A DNA stretch of 64,000 nucleotides from the NCBI GenBank assembly GCA_964468435.1, contig CAYXVE010000015.1, positions 1 through 64,000 on the forward strand, read 5' to 3'. Shown one piece after another: positions 26,173 to 36,314 of this stretch. The position numbers and the translations under genes are program-made. Source of the DNA: JBCCTX01 sp964468435 (GTDB lineage: Bacteria > Bacteroidota > Bacteroidia > J057). Positions within the stretch are counted from its first letter, which is position 1; every line of letters starts with the position of its first letter. The notes beneath the pieces were generated by a model. It saw nothing but the letters and a program-made list of their open reading frames with translations. It ran no database searches and was not told the origin of the DNA.

Positions 26173-27390
26173 ATGAAAACAAAGATTTTCACATGCTTGC
26201 TATATGTAAGTATTTTAGTGTTCTCTTCTCAATTCCTTCATTCCCAGGTATTTCGTGATACCACATTCCGTCAAACTGCTTACCAGGGTATCGATTATAC
26301 CTATAACATGCAGTTCGAGCAAGCTCACAGAGTATTCGAGTCGTTGAAAAAAGAGTATGACAATCATCCTGCGCCATACTTTCTGTTGGCTCTAAACCGT
26401 TGGTGGCAGACCTATGTTGCTTCGGGGATGACCGAATATCACAGTTTTATCGAAAGGCATCTCGACAAAGCGATTACCCTTAATGCACAATACGAAGATC
26501 AGCCAGAATACAAGCTTGAATATACTTTTTTTCAGTACATGAATTATGCATTCAAGGCGAGGTATTACACGTTGCGCAAAGAATGGTGGAATGCTGCCAT
26601 GGCAGGCAGAAAGGCTTTCCCGTATCTGAAGAAGGGATTTGACTACCAGAAGGAAAGCCGGGAATTCTATTTTGGTTCAGGTATTTATCATTATTATGCT
26701 GAAGACTATCCCAAAAATCACCCGATTGTACAGCCACTGATGATATTTTTTCCTAGGGGAAGTATTTCCAGAGGAATAGCCGAACTGGAAAAGGCAGTTG
26801 CCAGACCCAACTTCGCCCAGTTTGAAGCTATGTTTTACCTGGGAGATATATATCTCAAACAAGGAAAAACAGGGTTGGGGTTGAAACTATATAGGCAATT
26901 GGGTAAGCAATTTCCGCGAAATACCTGGTTTCAGATGGAATATGGCAGGGCGTTGATCGCCTTTGGTGATGATCAGCTAGCAAGACAAGTACTTCAACCC
27001 CTGATCGAGACGTATGAGCAGCTGACAGGACACGATCAGCAAAATATTGTTACCACAGACTCACGGTATACGACGTATTTGATGAGCCGGGTATACCTTT
27101 GGTATGGCCTCGCTTTACTGGAATCAGATCTGCAGGGAGGCCATGATAGCTTGGAAAAGGCACAACATATGGTGCAACTAGCCCAGCTTGATTCAGATGA
27201 TGAATACAGGCCTGCGATAGCCTATACGAGAGGGATATGCGACGACCGACTGAAACAAAGAGAGCAGGCTGTAGATCACTACCGGGAAGTATTATCACTC
27301 AGTCAAAATCAGCTCTACAAACAACGGGCAAAGGATTGTATCGACAAACCTTGCCAGCAAGTCAAGGTACCCCTACTGGGTGGAACTTAG
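26173..27390 (+). CDS. Exported TPR-repeat protein
   Basis: This 405-residue protein has a signal peptide ending near FLHSQ. The mature part is made of degenerate tetratricopeptide-type helices; clear examples are YNMQFEQAHRVFESLKKEY near the N-terminus and GLALLESDLQGGHDSLEKAQ and KQREQAVDHYREVLSLS near the C-terminus. Such repeats bind proteins; no partner or catalytic motif is visible. Its stop overlaps that of the convergent DUF3467 gene in the bases TTAG. It diverges from smpB across 131 bases. Confidence 0.75.
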   Translation: MKTKIFTCLLYVSILVFSSQFLHSQVFRDTTFRQTAYQGIDYTYNMQFEQAHRVFESLKKEYDNHPAPYFLLALNRWWQTYVASGMTEYHSFIERHLDKAITLNAQYEDQPEYKLEYTFFQYMNYAFKARYYTLRKEWWNAAMAGRKAFPYLKKGFDYQKESREFYFGSGIYHYYAEDYPKNHPIVQPLMIFFPRGSISRGIAELEKAVARPNFAQFEAMFYLGDIYLKQGKTGLGLKLYRQLGKQFPRNTWFQMEYGRALIAFGDDQLARQVLQPLIETYEQLTGHDQQNIVTTDSRYTTYLMSRVYLWYGLALLESDLQGGHDSLEKAQHMVQLAQLDSDDEYRPAIAYTRGICDDRLKQREQAVDHYREVLSLSQNQLYKQRAKDCIDKPCQQVKVPLLGGT

Positions 27391-27701
27391 GCAATACCTG
27401 TAGGCCCGCCAAAGTTGGGCGGTAGACTGATATCGGATTCCTGTAAAATCATTTCACCATGGTTTTGTTCATACTTTTGAACATTCTCATGCAGGGCCTT
27501 GAGTAACCGCTTAGCATGTTGAGGTGTCATGATTACTCGCGACCGCACCTCAGCTTTGGGGGTCCCTGGAAGCACTTGTACAAAGTCCAGTACAAATTCG
27601 CTTTGTGAATGGGAGATAATGACCAGATTGCTGTATATACCTCTGGCTGTCTCGGGTGAAAGCTCTATGTTGATTTGTTTTTTGGGAGGTTTCTCTGACA
27701 T
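27387..27701 (-). CDS. DUF3467 domain protein
   Basis: This 104-residue cytoplasmic protein matches the DUF3467 family throughout: INIELSPETARGIYSNLVI, HSQSEFVLDFVQVLPG, KAEVRSRVIMTPQHAKRLL and a short C-terminal tail ending in LPPNFGGPTGIA. The family is widespread in Bacteroidota and its function is unknown. The gene is convergent with the TPR gene (stops overlapping by four bases) and divergent from rfbB. Confidence 0.85.
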   Translation of the reverse strand: MSEKPPKKQINIELSPETARGIYSNLVIISHSQSEFVLDFVQVLPGTPKAEVRSRVIMTPQHAKRLLKALHENVQKYEQNHGEMILQESDISLPPNFGGPTGIA

Positions 27702-27834
27702 AATACACGTTTTTATTTCAATAAATGAAATATATTTTTAATTTGCAATTGATCCGGATAAAGATATAATTTTTCCAGATTACTCATAAAAATAGAAATT
27801 CAAACTGATGTAACAAATTTTAATTCTAATATAT

Positions 27835-28899
27835 ATGAATTCCAGAAAGATATTAATCACGGGTGGAGCAGGATTTATTGGCTCACATCTGGTACGTCAT
27901 TTTGTCAAAAAGTACCCTCACTACGATATTTATAATCTGGACAAGCTCACTTATGCGGGTAATTTAGAAAATCTGAAGGATATAGAGGATACATCTAACT
28001 ATCGCTTTATCAAGGGCGACATATGTGATGCTGGTTTGTTGGAAGAGATTTTTTCTCATCATCACATAGATGGAGTCATCCATCTAGCAGCAGAAAGCCA
28101 TGTAGACCGCAGTATACTCAATCCCATGGAGTTTGTCATGACCAATGTGATCGGTACAGTATCACTGCTCAATGCTGCCCGCCATTTCTGGAAAGACCGC
28201 GAAGACGTGCTGTTCTACCATGTATCTACCGATGAGGTTTATGGATCTTTGGAGTCTGGAGAATACTTTGTCGAGGAGACCGCATACGATCCCCAAAGTC
28301 CCTATTCAGCCTCTAAAGCTAGTTCAGATCATTTTGTCAGGGCTTATGGAAATACATTTGGACTGCCTTATGTGGTAAGTAACTGTTCGAATAATTACGG
28401 TCCTTACCAGTTTCCTGAAAAATTGATCCCTTTATTCATTTCTAATATCGTCAAGGAAACCCAACTGCCCGTTTATGGAAAGGGGGAGAATGTACGGGAC
28501 TGGCTTTGGGTATATGATCATTGTATGGCTATAGATATAATTTTTCACGAGGGTAGGGTAGCAGAGACCTACAATATTGGGGGAAGAAATGAGTGGAGAA
28601 ATATTGATTTGATCCGCCTGATGTGTGATTTGGTAGATGAAAAACTTGGACGGGAACCTGGAACTGCACAATCTTTGATTACTTTTGTCAAGGATCGGGC
28701 AGGACACGATATGCGCTACGCGATCGATCCGTCCAAACTGGAACGGGAGTTGGGTTGGACTCCCAGTCTGGTGTTTGAGGAAGGGCTATCTCAAACCATT
28801 GACTGGTATCTGGCCAACACAGGATGGGTAGAACGTGTACAATCGGGTGCTTATAAGGATTATTACCAAATCCAATATGGAGAACGCCTGCGATCATAG
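27835..28899 (+). CDS. rfbB: dTDP-glucose 4,6-dehydratase
   Basis: This NAD-dependent short-chain dehydrogenase converts dTDP-glucose to dTDP-4-keto-6-deoxyglucose, a precursor of rhamnose and other deoxysugars in surface polysaccharides. The 354-residue chain has GGAGFIGSH at 10-18, the catalytic STDEVYG (Asp133, Glu134 following Thr132) and Tyr157/Lys161 in PYSASKASSD, and the conserved NCSNNYGPYQFPEKLIPL. Asp-Glu after Thr is the hallmark of the 4,6-dehydratases. The other dTDP-rhamnose genes (rfbA, rfbC, rfbD) are not in this window, so it stands alone here. The ATG at 27835 gives the canonical N-terminus. Confidence 0.93.
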   Translation: MNSRKILITGGAGFIGSHLVRHFVKKYPHYDIYNLDKLTYAGNLENLKDIEDTSNYRFIKGDICDAGLLEEIFSHHHIDGVIHLAAESHVDRSILNPMEFVMTNVIGTVSLLNAARHFWKDREDVLFYHVSTDEVYGSLESGEYFVEETAYDPQSPYSASKASSDHFVRAYGNTFGLPYVVSNCSNNYGPYQFPEKLIPLFISNIVKETQLPVYGKGENVRDWLWVYDHCMAIDIIFHEGRVAETYNIGGRNEWRNIDLIRLMCDLVDEKLGREPGTAQSLITFVKDRAGHDMRYAIDPSKLERELGWTPSLVFEEGLSQTIDWYLANTGWVERVQSGAYKDYYQIQYGERLRS

Positions 28900-29002
28900 T
28901 AAGGATAACTTTTCCTTGTTTTTCAGCTAGCAAAAAAGCAAATCGTAAAAATCTTGTGTATATTAGGTATCGGAGATTTGTGCAAAAAATGTGAGAAGTT
29001 GC

Positions 29003-29009
29003 TAATTTG
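29003..29009 (+). promoter_or_regulatory. Possible -7 element of the first FG-GAP gene
   Basis: TAATTTG lies 31 bases before the ATG at 29041 and is one base short of TAnnTTTG. A TTTG lies about 22 bases upstream, slightly too far for an ideal -33 element. The match is weak but correctly placed. Confidence 0.3.
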
Positions 29010-29040
29010 TACAAAATAGATAAACCAAACACAAGCTACT

Positions 29041-32000
29041 ATGAGGTATCTGATATGGCTATCGTCATTCCTTACCGTATACAATCTATATAGTCAAAGT
29101 GATCAAAAGGCTATTTCTAGTCAGCCTCTTTTCACATTGCTCGATCCCGAACATACAAAGATCACATTCAATAATGAAATCGTAGACACCCGGGATCACA
29201 ATATCATGATCTACTCCAACTACTACGGTGGAGCTGGTGTAGGCGTAGGAGATATCAATAATGACGGATTACCCGACTTGTACTTTGCCGGTAATCTGGT
29301 AGGAGATAAGCTATATCTCAATAAGGGGAATATGGTTTTCGAAGATATCACCGAGAAAGCAGGGATCAAAAATGATGGAGAATGGTCTTCTGGAGTTATT
29401 TTTGGTGATGTGAATAGGGATGGACGGACAGATATCTATGTTACCTGCGAACTCTATGATGATCAACCTGAACTTCGCCGCAATAAACTCTACATCAATC
29501 ATGGTAATCACACATTCTCTGATCAGGCTGCAGCCTATGGTGTAGATGATGATCAGCGAACACGTCATGCGACCTTTCTGGACTATGACAAAGATGGTGA
29601 TCTGGATTTGTTTCTCTGCAATCAGCCTCCCAATCCCGGTGATTACTCGCTATATTATGGGAAAGAATTATTGCTGGACGAATTCAGCATCCGCTTGTAT
29701 GAACTCGAAGACAATAAGTATACAGATGTTACTAAAGCCGCGGGACTGTTTAAGACCGGATTTCCCAACAGTGTAGTAGCAAGTGATCTCAATGGTGATG
29801 GATGGACAGATCTTTATGTAGCCAATGATTTCTGGGTAGAGGACTGGATATTTATCAACAAAGGGGATGGCACATTCGAAGAAAAGATCCACGAAAATAC
29901 CCGGCATATATCTTTCAGTAGTATGGGGGTAGATGCAGGTGATATCAACAATGATGGAATGCCGGACTTGATGGTCTTGGACATGGTAGCTGAGAACAAT
30001 TATCGGCTAAAAGCAAATATGAGCGGTATGAATCCCGATGCATTCTGGAAAGTGGTCAATGACGGTGGTCATTATCAGTATATGTTCAATACCTTGCATC
30101 TCAATGCAGGAGATGCCTATTTCAGTGATATAGCGCAACTCGCCAATGTGGCTTCCACAGACTGGAGTTGGTCTGTTTTGATGGCCGATTTCGACAACGA
30201 TGGCTGGAAAGATATACATATTACCAATGGACTGATGCGCGATATCCGCAATACAGATTCGAATAAGAAATTTGCCAAATATATCGAGTCCGCACTATAT
30301 AAGCATTTGCAAAACAACCCTAATCCAGATCCCAATCTGACGGTTTGGGATGTTGTGGATATTGACAAAGCCATGAAGATTGTTCCCTCTGAGAAATTAA
30401 CTAATTATATCTTCCGCAATAACGGAGATATGACGTTCACCAAAATGATCAGCGAATGGGGAATGGCTGAAGAAACATTTTCCAATGGATCGGCCTATGC
30501 CGATCTGGACCTTGACGGAGATCTGGATCTGATCATCAATCATGTCAATGATATTGCATCTATTTACGAAAATCACGTTACAGAACTGAATGCTCATCAT
30601 TTTCTGAGGATCAAACCCAAGGCGGATGCCGATCATTTGCACCTCAATGGTACCAAAGTATGGCTTACCGCAGGAGAAGAAACTCAGTTTTATGAGTTTA
30701 CCGCCGTGCGGGGTATGTATTCTACCAGCGAGCAGATAGCACATTTTGGACTAGGATCTCATGAACAAGTGGATCAAATTAGAATAGTATGGACTGATGG
30801 TAAAGAGACCATACTGGAAGATATCGCTGCAAATCAGGTTATGGAAGTAGTCTACAGTCAATCCAAGGCCTTGACGCCGGAAGCTTTAATATCCCCTCCA
30901 GCCTTGTTGACTGAGGTATCGGAAGAAATCGGAATCAAATATGTTCACCAGGACAACGATTTTGATGATTATACCTACCAGGTACTGTTACCACATAAAA
31001 TGTCTACCTGGGGACCCTGCATGAGTAAAGGCGATGTAAATGGAGATGGGCTGGAAGACATATATATCGGAGGAGCTACAGGATTGGAGGGAGCGCTGCT
31101 GCTTCAGAATGTAGATGGCACATTTGTAAAACATATAAGCGAAGCCATTGCAGCAGATAAAAGGCATGAAGACATGGGATCAGCTCTATTTGACTTTGAT
31201 GGCGATGGAGATATGGATTTGTATGTTGCAAGTGGTGGTAATGAATTTACCCCGGGTTCTGACGCATATCAGGATAGACTGTACCTAAACGATGGAAAGG
31301 GAAACTTTATCAAAACTGAAAATGCCTTACCCGAAATCAGGAACAGCAGTTCCAAGGTATATCCTGCTGATGTAGACAAAGATGGAGACATAGATCTATT
31401 TGTAGCCGGAAGGCATATTCCCTGGGCTTACCCTGAGCCTGCATCGAGTGTATTGTTGGTCAATGAAGGAGCTAAATTCATAGATGCTACCCAGGAAAAG
31501 GCTTCTGATCTGAATAAAATAGGTATGGTAAACGACGCTAGTTGGTTTGATCATAATAATGATGGATGGCAAGACCTGGTATTGATTGGAGAATGGATGC
31601 CAGTGGTGATTTTAGAAAATCAGGGAGGTACACTTCGCAGGCTTGATAATCTAGGAGAACTTGATCGCAAAAAAGGATGGTTTTTCAGTGTAGAAACAGC
31701 GGATATAGATAAAGATGGAGACAATGATATTATAGCCGGGAATCTTGGGAGGAATTACAAGTATAAAGCTTCTGAACAGGAACCATTTGAGGTATATTAT
31801 TATGATTTTGATAAAAATGGTTCTAAAGATATCGTGTTGACTTACTACAATTTCGGGATGAAATACCCGCTTCGGGGAAGATCATGTTCATCGGAGCAGG
31901 TGCCTATGTTGAAAGAAAAATTTGAAACCTATGACTTGTTTGCATCCTCTGATGTGTACGACATATATGGTGAAAAATCGTTGAAAAATGCGCTACATCT

Positions 32001-32394
32001 TGAGGCGACTGATTTTTCCAGTGCATATATTGAGAATTTGGGAAATGGAAATTTCAGATGGCATGCCTTACCTGTGCAAGCTCAGATCTCATCAATCAAT
32101 GACATCATCATAAGAGATTTTGACGAAGATCAGAATCTGGACCTTTTACTGGCGGGTAATCTCTATCACGCTGAGGTCGAAACGGCACGGAATGATGCTG
32201 GTTATGGCATATTGTTGAGCGGGGATGGAAAAGGAAACTTCGAATCCTTACAACGGCATCAGAGCGGATTTTTTGTCCCATATGATGTAAAAAGTATGTT
32301 GAATGTATCTTTAAACTCGGGTGATGTAATTGTGGTAGGTTCAAATCAGGGGCCATTGAAAATCTACAGAATACGAGAATCTCCATTAAGGTGA
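29041..32394 (+). CDS. FG-GAP/UnbV double beta-propeller protein 1 (CRTAC1-like)
   Basis: This 1117-residue exported protein has an ordinary signal peptide (ending near NLYSQ, no lipobox cysteine), unlike its two large paralogues. An N-terminal FG-GAP/VCBS propeller (about 40-490) carries repeated calcium loops such as DINNDGLPDLYF, DYDKDGDLDLFL and DFDNDGWKDIHI. An ASPIC/UnbV module follows (about 525-600, VRGMYSTSEQIAHFGLG and IRIVWTDGK), then a second propeller (about 610-1110, DVNGDGLEDIYIGG, DFDGDGDMDLYVASGG). Neighbours point to a surface role beside SusCD-type uptake. The biochemical activity of this class is unknown to me; adhesion, glycan binding or enzyme scaffolding are all possible. 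It is separated from SusC by 750 bases containing an assembly gap. Confidence 0.85.
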   Translation: MRYLIWLSSFLTVYNLYSQSDQKAISSQPLFTLLDPEHTKITFNNEIVDTRDHNIMIYSNYYGGAGVGVGDINNDGLPDLYFAGNLVGDKLYLNKGNMVFEDITEKAGIKNDGEWSSGVIFGDVNRDGRTDIYVTCELYDDQPELRRNKLYINHGNHTFSDQAAAYGVDDDQRTRHATFLDYDKDGDLDLFLCNQPPNPGDYSLYYGKELLLDEFSIRLYELEDNKYTDVTKAAGLFKTGFPNSVVASDLNGDGWTDLYVANDFWVEDWIFINKGDGTFEEKIHENTRHISFSSMGVDAGDINNDGMPDLMVLDMVAENNYRLKANMSGMNPDAFWKVVNDGGHYQYMFNTLHLNAGDAYFSDIAQLANVASTDWSWSVLMADFDNDGWKDIHITNGLMRDIRNTDSNKKFAKYIESALYKHLQNNPNPDPNLTVWDVVDIDKAMKIVPSEKLTNYIFRNNGDMTFTKMISEWGMAEETFSNGSAYADLDLDGDLDLIINHVNDIASIYENHVTELNAHHFLRIKPKADADHLHLNGTKVWLTAGEETQFYEFTAVRGMYSTSEQIAHFGLGSHEQVDQIRIVWTDGKETILEDIAANQVMEVVYSQSKALTPEALISPPALLTEVSEEIGIKYVHQDNDFDDYTYQVLLPHKMSTWGPCMSKGDVNGDGLEDIYIGGATGLEGALLLQNVDGTFVKHISEAIAADKRHEDMGSALFDFDGDGDMDLYVASGGNEFTPGSDAYQDRLYLNDGKGNFIKTENALPEIRNSSSKVYPADVDKDGDIDLFVAGRHIPWAYPEPASSVLLVNEGAKFIDATQEKASDLNKIGMVNDASWFDHNNDGWQDLVLIGEWMPVVILENQGGTLRRLDNLGELDRKKGWFFSVETADIDKDGDNDIIAGNLGRNYKYKASEQEPFEVYYYDFDKNGSKDIVLTYYNFGMKYPLRGRSCSSEQVPMLKEKFETYDLFASSDVYDIYGEKSLKNALHLEATDFSSAYIENLGNGNFRWHALPVQAQISSINDIIIRDFDEDQNLDLLLAGNLYHAEVETARNDAGYGILLSGDGKGNFESLQRHQSGFFVPYDVKSMLNVSLNSGDVIVVGSNQGPLKIYRIRESPLR

Positions 32395-32801
32395 TTGAGC
32401 CATATTGCAGCAGAAAAATATTCCCCCAAAAAACGTGGGTAATTTTGGGTTAAATAGTTAGTTTTTTTATAAGTTTATATAAGCCATAAAATAAAGCGTT
32501 CTTCTTGTTAATAAATTTGATATTTTCTTCAATTTTTTAAATGATGTATGTATACGGATAGGTTAAATGATAAGTAAAAACTTTCCGTTTGCAGCAGTAT
32601 ATTGAGTAGAGGGATGACTTAGGAGTTAACATGAAATGGATCATTGTGATCTTCGCTTTACCCCCTTTTGTTCCCCTCACTTACTTTTCAAATGAGTATA
32701 TGTTGATTTGTGTTGAACTCGATTACGCAATTGAACGTGTTACTGTGCAAATAGCTATTAGATAATGATGATTTAAATATAAATACGTATATGAGGGCTA
32801 C

Positions 32802-32901
32802 NNNNNNNNNNNNNNNNNNNNNNNNNNNNNNNNNNNNNNNNNNNNNNNNNNNNNNNNNNNNNNNNNNNNNNNNNNNNNNNNNNNNNNNNNNNNNNNNNNN
32901 N
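32802..32901. other. Assembly gap (100 N)
   Basis: Exactly one hundred undetermined bases. Such a run normally marks a scaffold join of unknown size, so order and distance between the FG-GAP gene at 29041 and the SusC gene at 33145 rest on the assembly. Confidence 0.97.
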
Positions 32902-33038
32902 CCCACTTTTGAGATGCCTATATGAGTCTTTATTTCACAGGGCTAGAAACATGCTTTTTTTTGTGAAAAAGATACATAGCCGGATATTCAGGCAGCCAGT
33001 AGAGATTCCCTGATAGTTTATTGTCTGATATATGTCTG

Positions 33039-33046
33039 TACCTTTG
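33039..33046 (+). promoter_or_regulatory. -7 element of the first SusC/SusD operon
   Basis: TACCTTTG is an exact TAnnTTTG match 98 bases upstream of the SusC ATG. Upstream lies TTTATTG (33018-33024) as a candidate, imperfect -33 element. The resulting leader of ~90 bases is typical of SusC genes. Confidence 0.5.
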
Positions 33047-33144
33047 GATAGGAAATGGTGGACTGTAGTAGCGTGTAGTTCCATCGTATAGTTATATGGC
33101 TGCATTATTTAACTTAATAATACTATTACTAATCAACTTTAATT

Positions 33145-36100
33145 ATGAAAAAAAGTCTACTGCTAGCTTTATTTCTCGCTGGGTGTATGGTCTCGATGTG
33201 GGGTCAGACACAGGTGAGTGGTAAAGTAACTGACTCGGAATCTGGTGATCCACTTTCCGGAGTAAGTGTGATTATCCAGGGTACCACACAAGGTACTTTC
33301 ACGGATGCCGAAGGAAATTACTCAGTGAGTGTTTTATCTGATGGATCATTGAAGTTTTCCTTTTTAGGCTATAGCCCTCTAACTGTTGAGATCAATGGAA
33401 GAACTACTGTAAATGTAGAAATGGTAGTATCTGATCTCACACTGGATGAGGTTGTGGTAACAGCATTTGGTGTTGAACGTAACAAACGAGCCCTCCAATA
33501 CTCTGTTCAGGAGGTACAAGGGGAGAGTTTCACAGAAGCACGAGAATTGAATGTAGTGAATTCACTCGCCGGTAAGGTAGCTGGTGTGAATGTCAGTAAC
33601 CTTAGTACAGGTCCTGCAGGTTCTAGTCGTGTGATCATTCGCGGTAACGTATCTCTTACGGGCAACAACCAACCCCTCTATATTGTAGATGGTATCCCCA
33701 TGGACAATTCTTCATTTGGACAAGCTGGACTATGGGGAGGCGTTGACCAGGGGGATGGTACTTCCAGCATTAACCCAGATGATATCGAAACCATCAGTGT
33801 ATTGAAAGGTGCAAATGCAGCGGCACTGTATGGTTCACGTGCATCAAATGGAGTAATTTTGATTACTACTAAAAGTGGTAAAGCTGGAAAAGGTATTGGA
33901 ATTGAGTTCAACTCAAACTTTGTATTTGAAGAGGTGATCAACCATTTCGATTTCCAGGACCAGTATGGTCAGGGGAGAAATGGAGAAAAACCATTAGATG
34001 CCAATGATGCCTGGAACCTAGGTGACGGAAGTAACTGGGGCGCCAGGTTAGACGGCACACTGGTACCTCAATTTGATGGCGTATCACGTCCCTACGTTTA
34101 TCAGGCAGATGAAAACGTGAAGCGCTTCTTCGAGACAGGACATACCTGGACCAATACAGTGGGTTTTTCTGGTGGAAGCGAAAATCATAGAATGAGGCTA
34201 AACCTGTCAAACCTAGAAAATGAAAGTATACTTCCCGAGTCAGGGTATACACGTAGAAATGTTAGTTTATCTTACAGTGGAGATTTTGCTGATCGTATAA
34301 CAGTTACTTCCAAGTTTTTGTATTCTCATGAAGATGCTGACAATCGTCCACGTATAGCCGATTCCCCTGGTAACTCTGTAAATGCCCTATTCTCCCTGCC
34401 ACACAACTACAATGTGGATGACCTAAGAGGAGATCCTAATAAGCCAGGGGCCGTTCCTGATGGCGTAACTACAATTGACAACAAATCACCTGGTGAAGAG
34501 TTGCAGATTTCCAATAACCTCTGGAATGCAAATCCCTGGTGGGCAGCGAATCAGTTTGATATTGACGATAATACAGACCGTCTGATAACTTCACATGTGG
34601 TTCGTTTTGATATTACGGATTTCTTGTATGTTCAGGGACGTGGTGGAATGGACTGGTTTACACGTAGAGAGCGTAACGTAACGCCTTATGGAACGGGCTA
34701 TCAACGCCTGGGAGGTATCAACGAAACAGAGAGAAGAGTTCGCGAGATCAATCTGGAAGGGATCCTGGGATTCTCTGATCAGTATGGAGATATATCTATT
34801 GATGCTTTTGTCGGAGGTAACCAGATGACTCGTTCTAGTGAAACACTCTCCCTGAATGGAAGCAACTTCAATATTCCTTTCTTCCATCAGGTTTCCAATG
34901 CAGCCAACCAGACCATAGGATATGGCATTGCGGAAGAGGGAATCAATTCACTCTTCGGATCAATCAATATTGGATACAACAACTACCTGTTCCTGACGGG
35001 TACAGCACGTCAGGATTGGTTTTCTACCTTGAATCCGGATGACAATAGTATTCTCTATCCATCCGTTGGTGGTAGTTTTGTATTCAGTGAATTATTAGGT
35101 GCAACTTCTGGAGCGTTTACTTATGGTAAAGTGCGTGCTTCATGGGCGCAAGTAGGAGGTGATACAGATCCTTACAGATTGCTACTTACTTATGGATTAG
35201 GTCAGGGACACCTGGGACAACCCAATGCATTTATACAGCAGGGGAGTATTCCCAACCCATTATTAAGACCGTTGACTTCAACGGAATTTGAGATCGGTAC
35301 CGAGTTGAAATTTTTCAACAACCGCTTAGGGGTGGATTTGACCTATTACAACCAAAGGACTACGGATGATATCCTCGCAGCAACCATCTCGAATACCTCG
35401 GGATTTGGATCAACTACGATCAATGTGGGTGAGATGAAAAACCAGGGAGTTGAGTTATTGGTTAATGTGAGAGCTATACAAAGAGAAAATTTTACCTGGG
35501 ATATAACGATTAATGGTTCATACAATGACAATGAAGTTGTATCATTAGCTGAGGGCTTAGATGAGATTGCAAGTGCCGGAAACCTTGGGGTACCTCGTAC
35601 AAGATGGGTGCAGGTGTTTAATGTAGTTGGGGAGCCTTTTGGTACGATTAAAGGATTTCCACAGCAGATGATCGGCGGGCAGCCTGTATTCAATCCAGAC
35701 AATGGTCAGCCCATTCAGGCTTCTGAACAAATTATCCTGGGTAATGGGGTACACAGATATAATGGTGGTATTACCAATGCGATCAATTGGAAGGGAATTT
35801 ATGCGGATGTATTGGTAGATTTTAAAGCAGGAGGTGATATTTATTCTGGAACTAATGTACGTCTGGTATCTTCTGGATTCCATAAGATGACTGTAGAAGG
35901 GTTATCAGATATGGGAATAGAAGCGGTAGATCGCGAAAATGTTACGGTAACTGGTGTAGATCCCGACGGGGAGCCATTTTCCAGAAAACTAGAAGCAGAT
36001 GAGATTCCAGGATTTTGGGGAGCTTATTCTCAATTGTCAGATCGCTTCATGTATGATGCTTCTTTCATCAAACTGCGTCAGGTGAGTTTAGGATATAGCT

Positions 36101-36300
36101 TGCCAAAGGTACTTCTGGCTAATACGCCATTCAGAACAGTACGTCTTTCATTTGTAGCGAGAAATCTTGCACTGTTGCTGAATAATCTGGAGAATGTGGA
36201 CCCAGAGTCTGTATATAATAACTCCAACGCGCAAGGATTAGATTATTTTTCTTTTCCACAGACCCGTACCTATGGATTTAATTTAAAGGTTGACTTTTAA
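33145..36300 (+). CDS. SusC/RagA-type TonB-linked outer membrane transporter 1
   Basis: This 1051-residue protein is a TonB-dependent channel that imports glycans, peptides or other ligands delivered by its SusD partner. After the signal peptide (ending near MWGQ) comes the carboxypeptidase-regulatory-like domain (VSGKVTDSESGDPLSGVSV, about 24-100), a TonB-box-like LDEVVVTAFG, the plug domain (SLAGKVAGVNVSN, PLYIVDGIPMD, IETISVLKGANAAALYGSRA, GVILITTKSG) and a beta-barrel ending in the aromatic terminus NLKVDF. SusD follows after 14 bases. Predicted signal cleavage leaves no N-terminal extension for transducing a signal, so regulation through an anti-sigma partner is unlikely. Confidence 0.95.
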   Translation: MKKSLLLALFLAGCMVSMWGQTQVSGKVTDSESGDPLSGVSVIIQGTTQGTFTDAEGNYSVSVLSDGSLKFSFLGYSPLTVEINGRTTVNVEMVVSDLTLDEVVVTAFGVERNKRALQYSVQEVQGESFTEARELNVVNSLAGKVAGVNVSNLSTGPAGSSRVIIRGNVSLTGNNQPLYIVDGIPMDNSSFGQAGLWGGVDQGDGTSSINPDDIETISVLKGANAAALYGSRASNGVILITTKSGKAGKGIGIEFNSNFVFEEVINHFDFQDQYGQGRNGEKPLDANDAWNLGDGSNWGARLDGTLVPQFDGVSRPYVYQADENVKRFFETGHTWTNTVGFSGGSENHRMRLNLSNLENESILPESGYTRRNVSLSYSGDFADRITVTSKFLYSHEDADNRPRIADSPGNSVNALFSLPHNYNVDDLRGDPNKPGAVPDGVTTIDNKSPGEELQISNNLWNANPWWAANQFDIDDNTDRLITSHVVRFDITDFLYVQGRGGMDWFTRRERNVTPYGTGYQRLGGINETERRVREINLEGILGFSDQYGDISIDAFVGGNQMTRSSETLSLNGSNFNIPFFHQVSNAANQTIGYGIAEEGINSLFGSINIGYNNYLFLTGTARQDWFSTLNPDDNSILYPSVGGSFVFSELLGATSGAFTYGKVRASWAQVGGDTDPYRLLLTYGLGQGHLGQPNAFIQQGSIPNPLLRPLTSTEFEIGTELKFFNNRLGVDLTYYNQRTTDDILAATISNTSGFGSTTINVGEMKNQGVELLVNVRAIQRENFTWDITINGSYNDNEVVSLAEGLDEIASAGNLGVPRTRWVQVFNVVGEPFGTIKGFPQQMIGGQPVFNPDNGQPIQASEQIILGNGVHRYNGGITNAINWKGIYADVLVDFKAGGDIYSGTNVRLVSSGFHKMTVEGLSDMGIEAVDRENVTVTGVDPDGEPFSRKLEADEIPGFWGAYSQLSDRFMYDASFIKLRQVSLGYSLPKVLLANTPFRTVRLSFVARNLALLLNNLENVDPESVYNNSNAQGLDYFSFPQTRTYGFNLKVDF

Positions 36301-36314
36301 TAATAAGAAATACG

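Larger units (their letters stand above)
32395..33144. other. AT-rich intergenic region containing an assembly gap
   Basis: The sequence is AT-rich with no recognisable gene. It is interrupted by exactly 100 N at 32802-32901, a conventional scaffold gap whose true length is unknown, so a missing gene here cannot be excluded. A promoter-like element for the downstream SusC gene lies at 33039-33046. Confidence 0.8.

Noticed and set aside
32631..32765. Short plus-strand frame of 44 codons starting MKWIIVIFALPPF
   Set aside because: It looks hydrophobic at the start but has no mature domain, lies in AT-rich intergenic DNA next to an assembly gap, and is within the length expected by chance.
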